Shown: one piece after another, positions 1 through 5,612 of the stretch
Position numbering within the stretch: position 1 is the first letter of the stretch
Layout of the letters: each line of letters opens with the position of its first letter
Origin: Promethearchaeota archaeon
Lineage (GTDB): Archaea > Asgardarchaeota > Lokiarchaeia > Sigynarchaeales > SOKP01
Length of the DNA: 5,612 nucleotides
Assembly (NCBI GenBank): GCA_004524515.1
Contig: SDNV01000165.1
Coordinates: 1 to 5,612 of the forward strand
Direction of reading: 5' to 3'
The notes under the pieces: model-generated
The model's input: only the letters and a program-made list of their open reading frames with translations
Databases searched by the model: none
What the model was told of the DNA's origin: nothing
Made by a program: the position numbers and the translations under genes

Positions 1-16
1 AACTTGTATTAAGGAG

Positions 17-49
17 AAAAACAAAAAATTTAAGATTTCGGTCTTTAAA
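17..49 (-). terminator. Stem-loop plus T-tract terminator after the cyclophilin-fold gene
   Basis: Read on the minus strand, TTTAAAGA (49-42), loop CCGAAA (41-36) and TCTTAAA (35-29) can form a stem of about seven pairs with one bulged base. It is followed at once by six T, a G and five T (28-17). It begins about 56 bases after the TAA of the cyclophilin-fold gene. The stem is AT-rich and weak, but archaeal termination depends mainly on the T-tract, so the placement is sensible for the end of this gene or gene cluster. A second T-rich stretch at 96-84 might add to termination. Confidence 0.45.
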
Positions 50-104
50 TTATTATTTTTAAGTCTGTTTAACTTCACAACTAATAAAAATAAAATTTGA
101 TTTT

Positions 105-494
105 TTATTCTCCTTTTATTACTTTACCTTTAAAAGAAGTAAATTGCTTAAAAATAGAAGAATCACCTTCAATGTGCGCAAAAATGTTAACTTCAGAAGC
201 AGCTTTTGGTTTTTCGCTTGAGCTTACTGGTGTTTTTCCAAAGAAGATACAAAACCCCGATCCTTGCATCCAATATCCAATATCTCCCACTTCACATTCT
301 AGTTGCGAGTTTTCCTCGGTAATCTTTACTGGAATAGCTCCATAAAGTTCCTCACCCCACCGTGATAAAGTCAGATCCAAAGGTAAACTATCCCACATAG
401 CTTGGCAGGTTTTTGGATTTTTCTCTTTGAGCAATTTAGCTCGAATCTGACCAATCGCTTCATTTTCAATTATAATTTCCTCCAAATACCTCAC
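105..494 (-). CDS. Cyclophilin-like fold protein (TM1367 / PF04126 type)
   Basis: This is a small, probably cytosolic beta-barrel protein of the archaeal/bacterial TM1367 family (Cyclophil_like, PF04126). The fold resembles cyclophilin, but I know of no firmly established substrate or activity, so peptidyl-prolyl isomerase function should not be assumed. Counting from the GTG at 494 (129 residues), the family blocks appear in order: a first strand around residues 5-10; LLKEKNPKT at 21-29, where members have an acidic or leucine-rich helix start; RWGEELYGAIPV at 45-56; EVGDIGYW at 68-75; CIFFGKTPVS at 82-91; and ASEVNIFAHI at 99-108. The length is normal for the family. The frame stays open back to a TTG at 530, but the extra 12 residues are aromatic and unlike the family, and a TATA-like element lies inside them, so I prefer GTG 494; TTG 485 is a close alternative. 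It lies just downstream of the gelsolin-like gene on the same strand. Family call is confident; the start is not. Confidence 0.88.
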   Translation of the reverse strand: MRYLEEIIIENEAIGQIRAKLLKEKNPKTCQAMWDSLPLDLTLSRWGEELYGAIPVKITEENSQLECEVGDIGYWMQGSGFCIFFGKTPVSSSEKPKAASEVNIFAHIEGDSSIFKQFTSFKGKVIKGE

Positions 495-512
495 TCTAAA
501 TATTATTCTGTA

Positions 513-520
513 ATTATAAA
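513..520 (-). promoter_or_regulatory. Possible TATA box for the cyclophilin-fold gene
   Basis: The minus strand reads TTTATAAT here, within TTTTTATAATTA. An archaeal start site about 25 bases downstream would fall near 489-495, almost on the GTG at 494, implying a leaderless or near-leaderless message starting at GTG 494 or TTG 485. In such an AT-rich region a match of this kind is easily made by chance. Confidence 0.35.
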
Positions 521-544
521 AATAGTACAATAAAGATAATAAGT

Positions 545-1144
545 TTAAGCATTATTCTTTTTTTCTTTTAATAAACGAAGTTCTGCAATTAACCAACATA
601 ACTCATCATAAGTAGAAGAGGATTGATAAATTTCGATTGTTTTCTTTTCGATATCTGCTGCCTTTATTTTTTTCTCAGTACTTATAAATTCTAATTGGAG
701 TTTGGCTAGTAGACGACACAATTCTTCATAGCTTTTTTTTTCCTCTGAAAGTTTATACGCGTTTAAGGTAATTTCTCCTTCAAAATCGGGAGCAATTCCT
801 GCCTCGATTAATTCTAAGGTATCATTAATCTTTATTTTCAGTTCTTTTCTTTTTTCCAGATTAACTTTATTAGAAAAACCTTTTTTTAATGGTTCAATAA
901 TCGTTAAAAAACGCCCATATTCATTTCCTTGGTGTAAAATTTCAAGATTTGTTCCTTTAGGCCTGGTATTTATGATTTTTTGAGCTTTCTTTTCACTTAA
1001 TTTTCTTTTGTTTTGAGAAGATTTCTTTCCAAACCACAAATAAATTGTTTTTTTATCATCAACGAGAAAAACTTTATGGTCCGCAAAATCTAATTTTTCC
1101 ACTTTTCTCAGAGCACCATTCTCATAAACATTAAATAATTCCAC
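545..1144 (-). CDS. Gelsolin-like domain protein with duplicated helical C-terminal tail
   Basis: A 199-residue protein, probably cytosolic. Residues 1-90 read as one gelsolin-like domain: an opening strand (LFNVYENGALRKVE, 3-16), the DHKVFLVDD strand at 22-30, the diagnostic TIYLWFGKKSS at 33-43, the long basic helix KRKLSEKKAQKI at 46-57, and a final strand pair (LEILHQGNEYGRFLTII, 67-83) matching the usual ending in which an E/Q-G segment precedes F-L-x-x-F. In eukaryotes such domains bind, sever or cap actin; in Asgard archaea they are known as eukaryotic signature proteins acting on archaeal actin. Here the actin link is inferred from family only. Residues 91-199 match nothing I recognise; they are mostly helical and contain a repeated block, YEELCRLLAKLQL (139-151) and YDELCWLIAELRL (179-191), exactly 40 residues apart. 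The start is a GTG with only a weak AAAGG upstream but a well-spaced TATA box. No signal peptide or membrane segment is visible. An alternative is a diverged gelsolin fold with no actin binding. Confidence 0.8.
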   Translation of the reverse strand: MELFNVYENGALRKVEKLDFADHKVFLVDDKKTIYLWFGKKSSQNKRKLSEKKAQKIINTRPKGTNLEILHQGNEYGRFLTIIEPLKKGFSNKVNLEKRKELKIKINDTLELIEAGIAPDFEGEITLNAYKLSEEKKSYEELCRLLAKLQLEFISTEKKIKAADIEKKTIEIYQSSSTYDELCWLIAELRLLKEKKNNA

Positions 1145-1174
1145 ACTACTTTGCCTTTGATTTAGTGATTTTAT

Positions 1175-1182
1175 TATATAAA
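1175..1182 (-). promoter_or_regulatory. TATA box for the gelsolin-like gene
   Basis: The minus strand reads TTTATATA, a near-ideal archaeal TATA element, in the 73-base gap after the helicase stop codon. Its 3' edge is 31 bases from the GTG start, so transcription would begin around 1150-1153 with a leader of only a few bases. The purine-rich BRE expected just upstream is not convincing. This suggests the gelsolin-like gene can be transcribed independently of the helicase gene. Confidence 0.5.
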
Positions 1183-1217
1183 GTTAGAATGAGTTTTTAA
1201 ATGTATAATATTGGGAT

Positions 1218-4200
1218 TTAATCAACAAATCTAACAATTGCCAGCGAGGATAAATTTGTATAGAATTTTGATAAGTTCATCTTATTCATCTCATTTTTGC
1301 GATCCTCGTATTCAAACGAAAGGTCATCAATTCTTTTTTCTACTGCTTTGATATCCTTTTCAAGAACCTTGATTTCTTCTTCTAATCGTTGATAATGATC
1401 AAATCTTTCCTTTTTTTTCTTCTCATCATCCATTTTCGCAATATTCTTTTTTTGACGCTCTGAAGGTCTCTGGTTTATTTTTTGTTCCAATTTGCGCTTC
1501 AATGATTCAAATTTTATGGTTTGCGCTTTTTTATTATAATTATAAATCTTATCTTTCTTTCTCATCTCGAGTTTAAAGATTTTGTCGTTTAACTTCGTGA
1601 TATCTTTTTTCCACTGCGAAATTTTTTGCTTTATACTGGTTTTCGAAAACTTTAATAAATCTTCTAAAAAGCCTACCTCCAAATTGATGGGGGATTCTCG
1701 ATTTTCTTGGAATTCAAAAATAATATCGTAATTTTCAATATCTAATAAAGAGTTTTCAAGATTAGCTAGTACCTTTCCGTATTTGTCTAAAACGATACTA
1801 GAATATTGTATTTCTACAATATAGCCTTGAAATTTTACTTCATAAATGAAAATATATGCCTCATCGATGGTTTGAACTAACTTTTTTAACGAATCTGAAA
1901 TTAATCCTCGCTTCACCATTAAAATCGTAGAATTACCCTTGAAGTGATCAGATCGGCATAAGTTGATAATTTCATCTATCAGAGGATGTCCTAAAGCAAA
2001 AAAATCAATCTCTTCTCTTTCTCTCGCAAGCTCTAATCCAAATGTCCCATAATAATCTTTTGATAATTTATTTCTTGATCTTTCTAATATTTTGTTTTCA
2101 ATTTGAAGTTCGACCTCACAATTTACATTATCTTCAGATTGGGAATCACAATTGTCCGTAATAAGAAAGTTACCAAAATTATGATCTCTAAGTTCAAAGC
2201 AATATTTTACTAACAAAAATAATTCATTATGACTAAGTTTAACTTCTTCACAGGCAGCAATTGAGGTAATTAGATCATCAACTTGAAAAGATTTTTTGTC
2301 GATAAGCAAATCATCCAATTGCATTTCGCTTTCTTTTGCTCTTTTTATCTCGATATCTAATTTTCGGTTAAATTCATTCAATTTTCTTCTCTTTACGCCA
2401 TCATCTTCAGTAAAGATGATATTTTTTATATCCTTCTCAATTTTACCTATAATAGGTTCCAGTTGGCCGATGGACTCTTCAAATAGATGAATTCTCTTAT
2501 CTAAAGCAAACATAATATCCGTTTCTACAGTGCCTTCTAAAAAGAAATTATAAATATATATTTCCTTGGAAGATTGTCCGATTCGATCAAGTCTTCCAAT
2601 CCGTTGTTCTAGTTTCATAGGGTTCCATGGAAGATCATAATTTATAAGGACTCTAGCAAATTGAAAATTGCGTCCTTCCCCTCCTATTTCTGTTGATAAT
2701 AGTATGGAGCGTCCCTTATTCATCCGAAATCTTTCTACAGCTTGATCTTTCTCTTCTTTGTCCATTCCACCATAAAATATTTCTACTTGATAGTCTTCTT
2801 GTTGTAGTTCAAGAAGTTCCTTTAGATGAAATAAAGTATCTACAAATTGGGTAAAGATTAATAATTTTTCATGAGGATTCTGTTCATAAATTTCCTTTAT
2901 CAGTTCTAATAATTTAGCTGATTTCGAATCATATGGAATCTTTTTAAGTTTAGTATAAAACTCCTCGATTATTTTTTCTTGGTTAATTAGGTCTAAATTC
3001 GAGTTTTTTGAATTGCTATTAATTTTATTATTGTCTTGATAAGAGATCTCAGTATCAAGATATTCGTTTTCCAATTCAGATTCGAAAAACTCTGGATCTT
3101 CTTCTTTTAATGCGGAGAGATTGATGCTAAGGCTTTTTAATTTATCAATCTGTTCTAAACGTCTTTCGAGGCTTTTTAATAGGGCATATTTTGAAGAAGT
3201 AAGAAGTTTCTGAAGGGTAGTGATGATGAAACCTAGGCCAACATTGTGTTTGTTCATAGTTGAGTTATAGATATTAGCTAAGTAGAGTCGAATCTCATTG
3301 TAAACTTTCAGTTCTTCTGGTGTTGGATTTACTACAATGGTTCTAACGATCCGTGTATTCAATACATCATCCGAAAATACATTTTTCTTTCTATTTCGTA
3401 TGAGAAATTTTGATAAAGTGTGATCGCTTTCAATTTTCTTTAACAATTTGGATTTAAAGGTCGTATCTTGGAGTCTTTCTAGTAAATATCCATCGTCCTT
3501 CTTAGGATCCACATAATTAAGCTCTTTAAGTAACTTGATGGTATTTTTTACTTCAAAATTATTCAAATTTTTTATTTGGTTAATATTAGTTATAAGAAGA
3601 TTAATAAAAGGCATATTCTTGCGGAAATGCTCAAAATCCGAAAAATTATCGAAAGCTTCCCTTTGAATCAACTCGATTAACGAATAAAGTTCAAATGAAT
3701 GCAATTGTAATGGTGTAGCTGATAAAAGTAATAAAGCTTGAGAATTTTGGCTTAGGTTGTAAGCAAGTTCATAATTTAGTGTGTTTCTATAATTCCCTGT
3801 GGAATAATTTAATAGATATCGCCTGAGATGGTGTGCTTCATCAAATATAACAATATCCCAAGAAATCTCAGATAATAATTTTATATATTTTCTATTTCGC
3901 GCAAATTGGAGAGAGCAAATAATAAGGTTATCAAAATAAAATGGATTGCGAAAAGTTGTTTTCTGCCGAAATAGTGGTTTCTTTTTTAAATCTTTGATTT
4001 TTTTCCCATCATAAATCGAGAACTCCATATTGAATTTATTCTGAAGTTCAAATTGCCATTGCTTAACTAATGTTGCTGGCACAATTATTAGGATTCGCTC
4101 TGCTAAGTTTCTGGCCATCATTTCCTTAATGAATATCCCGGTTTCAATTGTTTTCCCGAGCCCAACTTCATCTGCTAATATCACCCTAGGAAAAAAATCC

Positions 4201-4841
4201 TCTGATAATCTATGTGCTACATTCACTTGATGGGGCAGCATAGATAATCGAGAATTTGTAATACATTTAACTTGATACGAGGTATAATAGGAATAAAACA
4301 AATTTGCCCAGTATTTAATCAAGAATTGCTGAGGAGGATCTATATTAGGTTTTGATAAAATCTTACTTAATGGTTTTGGATATTGCGATAAAAAATCAGA
4401 TTCATACACTTGTAGCACATTTCCGTCTGAAAAAAGAACTTCATAAGAAAGCGCTCCTTCTCTATTCATAAAATAAGAGGAATTAATCACTCCAAATCCT
4501 TTTTCTGTTTTTATTTTCTCGTTAAGAGAGAATACGTAATGAATAAGATCAACTGGATGAATAATTTTTACAATATTATTCTCAAATTTTACCTTATAAA
4601 GCGTGAGAATCGCTTTATCTTCTTCATCCAACGATCTGGATGTCGGAATCTCTAAGATTTTTACAATTTTTCCGATACCCAAATCCGGATTAAGCTTATA
4701 AATGACTAAATTATGAAGCCCGAATTTTTGACCTTCACAGTAGACATTATAACATTTGGAATATCGGGATTCAAGAGAATTATTACAAAATGGACATTGA
4801 TAAGACCGATTATTTATACCTGAATCCATTTTGCTATCCAC
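1218..4841 (-). CDS. RapA/HepA-type SNF2 family ATPase with N-terminal zinc ribbon, Tudor-like repeats and C-terminal coiled coil
   Basis: A 1207-residue SNF2 superfamily 2 DNA translocase. All motor motifs are intact: LPHQ at 202-205, Walker A DEVGLGKT at 224-231, motif Ia IIVPATLVKQW at 252-262, DEAH at 334-337, SATP at 374-377, motif IV LLIFTQFVD at 660-668, motif V STEIGGEGRNFQFA at 716-729, and motif VI QRIGRLDRIGQ at 746-756. The wording of motifs I, V and VI is closest to bacterial RapA/HepA, the ATPase that recycles stalled RNA polymerase. N-terminal parts are a CX2C-X10-CX4C zinc-ribbon-like knuckle (C16, C19, C30, C35) and two related beta units at about 53-102 and 112-153, comparable to the tandem Tudor-like domains of RapA. 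An acidic, Asn/Ser-rich insertion lies at about 570-640. Residues 945-1050 form a mixed C-terminal domain with ALGHPLIDE (949-957), then a lysine/glutamate-rich coiled coil at about 1060-1190. RapA of enterobacteria is shorter (about 970 residues). The start is GTG; ATG at 4829 (residue 5) is an alternative. A defence role, as for the SNF2 subunit of DISARM, is possible, but no partner genes are present. Confidence 0.95.
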   Translation of the reverse strand: MDSKMDSGINNRSYQCPFCNNSLESRYSKCYNVYCEGQKFGLHNLVIYKLNPDLGIGKIVKILEIPTSRSLDEEDKAILTLYKVKFENNIVKIIHPVDLIHYVFSLNEKIKTEKGFGVINSSYFMNREGALSYEVLFSDGNVLQVYESDFLSQYPKPLSKILSKPNIDPPQQFLIKYWANLFYSYYTSYQVKCITNSRLSMLPHQVNVAHRLSEDFFPRVILADEVGLGKTIETGIFIKEMMARNLAERILIIVPATLVKQWQFELQNKFNMEFSIYDGKKIKDLKKKPLFRQKTTFRNPFYFDNLIICSLQFARNRKYIKLLSEISWDIVIFDEAHHLRRYLLNYSTGNYRNTLNYELAYNLSQNSQALLLLSATPLQLHSFELYSLIELIQREAFDNFSDFEHFRKNMPFINLLITNINQIKNLNNFEVKNTIKLLKELNYVDPKKDDGYLLERLQDTTFKSKLLKKIESDHTLSKFLIRNRKKNVFSDDVLNTRIVRTIVVNPTPEELKVYNEIRLYLANIYNSTMNKHNVGLGFIITTLQKLLTSSKYALLKSLERRLEQIDKLKSLSINLSALKEEDPEFFESELENEYLDTEISYQDNNKINSNSKNSNLDLINQEKIIEEFYTKLKKIPYDSKSAKLLELIKEIYEQNPHEKLLIFTQFVDTLFHLKELLELQQEDYQVEIFYGGMDKEEKDQAVERFRMNKGRSILLSTEIGGEGRNFQFARVLINYDLPWNPMKLEQRIGRLDRIGQSSKEIYIYNFFLEGTVETDIMFALDKRIHLFEESIGQLEPIIGKIEKDIKNIIFTEDDGVKRRKLNEFNRKLDIEIKRAKESEMQLDDLLIDKKSFQVDDLITSIAACEEVKLSHNELFLLVKYCFELRDHNFGNFLITDNCDSQSEDNVNCEVELQIENKILERSRNKLSKDYYGTFGLELAREREEIDFFALGHPLIDEIINLCRSDHFKGNSTILMVKRGLISDSLKKLVQTIDEAYIFIYEVKFQGYIVEIQYSSIVLDKYGKVLANLENSLLDIENYDIIFEFQENRESPINLEVGFLEDLLKFSKTSIKQKISQWKKDITKLNDKIFKLEMRKKDKIYNYNKKAQTIKFESLKRKLEQKINQRPSERQKKNIAKMDDEKKKKERFDHYQRLEEEIKVLEKDIKAVEKRIDDLSFEYEDRKNEMNKMNLSKFYTNLSSLAIVRFVD

Positions 4842-4887
4842 ATCTCGTTTTAAGATGAATATTATGCCAAAATGTAAAAAAGTTACT

Positions 4888-4895
4888 CTTATAAA
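4888..4895 (-). promoter_or_regulatory. Possible TATA box for the SNF2 ATPase gene
   Basis: The minus strand reads TTTATAAG, preceded by GA. It is placed so that a start site about 25 bases on (near 4866) would give a leader of roughly 25 bases before the GTG at 4841. A run of six T on the same strand (4881-4876) lies between this element and the expected start site and may instead serve as the 3' end signal of the sulfotransferase transcript. Confidence 0.4.
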
Positions 4896-4904
4896 TCAAT
4901 AGTA

Positions 4905-4932
4905 ATTTGAAGGAAGAGAGCTTTAATCAAAT
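4905..4932. repeat. Short inverted repeat between sulfotransferase and helicase genes
   Basis: ATTTGA (4905-4910) and TCAAAT (4927-4932) are perfect inverted copies separated by 16 bases. They lie between the sulfotransferase stop codon and the candidate helicase TATA box. There is no T-tract directly after it in the minus direction, so it is not a textbook terminator; an operator role is equally unproven. Six-base arms can occur by chance in AT-rich DNA. Confidence 0.25.
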
Positions 4933-4940
4933 GTGGAGTA

Positions 4941-5612
4941 TTATGGAACATCATAACCCCATTTTTCTATAGTGAAATCCCAATGTTCCAGCACTTTATC
5001 AATTAAATCCCTCGAGTAATTAAATTTATTTTTCTTATAGGATTTAACTGATTGGATATATTTTAAAAATCTAGGTTCAGCCCGCAAGTATCCATTCAAA
5101 TTCAGAGTATCATAAATCCTTTGAAGTTGAAAGAGGGGATCTTTTTCCAGATCTTCAAATTTAATTTCAACCAAATTACCTTTTGGGATTTGTTTAGATT
5201 CAATAAAGTAGGAATGCATCATTTTTGAATAGATTTCGAAAATATTATTTTCTATCTCTTCCTCGGTTATGTTTTGTAACATAAAAGCTTCCACAGTAGT
5301 TTTATAGAAGTGTCGAGTGGACGCATATACTTCATATGGATTCCTATAAATATGAATAAATTTCGCGTTCGGATAAAGATCTAAAAGAAATTTGATTCGT
5401 GCAGTATTTACTGGGTTTTTTAACACCAAGCGCCTTCCTTTCATGAATAATGTAGCCTTTTTTAATAAATAATCGTAAATTCTTCTCCATTGCTCCCTTA
5501 AACTTATTGATATCTGATTAAACCTCACATATTTAAAATAAAATTCCAGCATTCTTCGGGGAAAATACCAACCATTATAAAAAGAATAGGGGAACATATT
5601 TCCTAAAGCCAT
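4941..5612 (-). CDS. Sulfotransferase family protein (PF13469 type), N-terminus cut off by window edge
   Basis: The visible 223 residues are the C-terminal part of a PAPS-dependent sulfotransferase, an enzyme that moves the sulfonate group from 3'-phosphoadenosine 5'-phosphosulfate to a hydroxyl or amine acceptor. The 3'-phosphate binding motif is clear: KFIHIYRNPYEVYAS at 84-98, with the conserved R90 and S98. It is preceded by the family's RLVLKNPVNTARI (61-73) and followed by EIKFEDLEKDP (149-159), the usual E-x-x-x-E-D-L-x-x-D-P block, and by the EHWDFTIEKWGY ending. The methionine at the window edge is almost certainly internal: MALGNMFPYSFYNGWYFP matches the mid-protein ALGN-x-x-PYSFYxG block of PF13469 members, and the P-loop (RSGTT-like, 5'-phosphosulfate binding) that must lie about 100 residues earlier is absent. 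The gene therefore continues past 5612. The acceptor cannot be told from the sequence. It is co-oriented with the helicase, separated by 99 bases that hold a candidate helicase promoter. Confidence 0.9.
   Translation of the reverse strand: MALGNMFPYSFYNGWYFPRRMLEFYFKYVRFNQISISLREQWRRIYDYLLKKATLFMKGRRLVLKNPVNTARIKFLLDLYPNAKFIHIYRNPYEVYASTRHFYKTTVEAFMLQNITEEEIENNIFEIYSKMMHSYFIESKQIPKGNLVEIKFEDLEKDPLFQLQRIYDTLNLNGYLRAEPRFLKYIQSVKSYKKNKFNYSRDLIDKVLEHWDFTIEKWGYDVP

Noticed and set aside
1..12. Possible end of a plus-strand gene (open codons then TAA at 10-12)
   Set aside because: Three codons are not enough to support a gene, and nothing else shows coding character.
97..345. Plus-strand open frame of 82 codons
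   Set aside because: It lies antisense to the conserved cyclophilin-fold gene, has no recognisable domain and no upstream promoter; it is a shadow of the real gene.
105..494. Classical cyclophilin peptidyl-prolyl isomerase
   Set aside because: The sequence blocks fit the TM1367/PF04126 family, which has a cyclophilin-like fold but not the canonical catalytic motif of true cyclophilins.
2296..2490. Plus-strand open frame of 64 codons rich in Ser and Phe
   Set aside because: It is antisense to the helicase coding region; the Ser/Phe richness is what complementing Lys/Glu-rich codons produces.
1218..4841. DISARM or another SNF2-containing defence system
   Set aside because: The motor is compatible in a broad sense, but no methyltransferase, DUF1998 protein, phospholipase D nuclease or other defence partner is visible in the window, and the motifs read closest to RapA.
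4941..5612. Complete gene starting at the ATG on the window edge
   Set aside because: The visible N-terminus aligns with the middle of PF13469 sulfotransferases and lacks the essential P-loop, so the methionine is internal and the gene is cut by the window end.

Overview
This AT-rich window carries four co-directional protein genes, all read from the minus strand. In transcription order they are: the 3' part of a PAPS-dependent sulfotransferase gene (5612-4941, its N-terminus lying beyond the window edge), a 1207-residue RapA-type SNF2 ATPase (4841-1218), a 199-residue protein with an N-terminal gelsolin-like domain (1144-545), and a TM1367-type cyclophilin-fold protein (about 494-105). No tRNA, rRNA, CRISPR array, insertion sequence or integrase is visible.

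The likely source is an archaeon, most probably an Asgard archaeon (Promethearchaeota), perhaps a Lokiarchaeia-like lineage. The reasons are a free-standing gelsolin-like domain (gelsolin proteins are among the eukaryotic signature proteins of Asgard archaea), a PF04126-type cyclophilin-fold protein common in archaea, TATA-box-like elements at archaeal spacing upstream of three of the genes, weak or missing Shine-Dalgarno sequences, and non-ATG start codons. This taxonomic call is an inference from gene content and cannot be proven from the window.

Layout: 1-104 is the 3' flank of the cyclophilin-fold gene and holds a probable stem-loop plus T-tract terminator on the minus strand. The gap 531-544 separates the cyclophilin-fold and gelsolin genes by only 14 bases if the longest reading frame is used, or about 50 if the preferred GTG is used. 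The 73-base gap 1145-1217 carries a good TATA box for the gelsolin gene. The 99-base gap 4842-4940 carries a TATA box for the helicase gene and a short inverted repeat. No gene-free stretch exceeds 300 bases.

The genes do not form an obvious pathway. The helicase is a candidate RNA-polymerase or nucleic-acid remodeller, the gelsolin-like protein a candidate actin-cytoskeleton factor, and the sulfotransferase a candidate modifier of a small molecule, glycan or protein. Each of the three complete genes appears to have its own promoter, so co-orientation may not mean a single operon. The most noteworthy items are the gelsolin-like protein with its unusual duplicated helical tail, and the architecture of the SNF2 protein (zinc ribbon, tandem Tudor-like repeats, SNF2 motor and a long C-terminal coiled coil).
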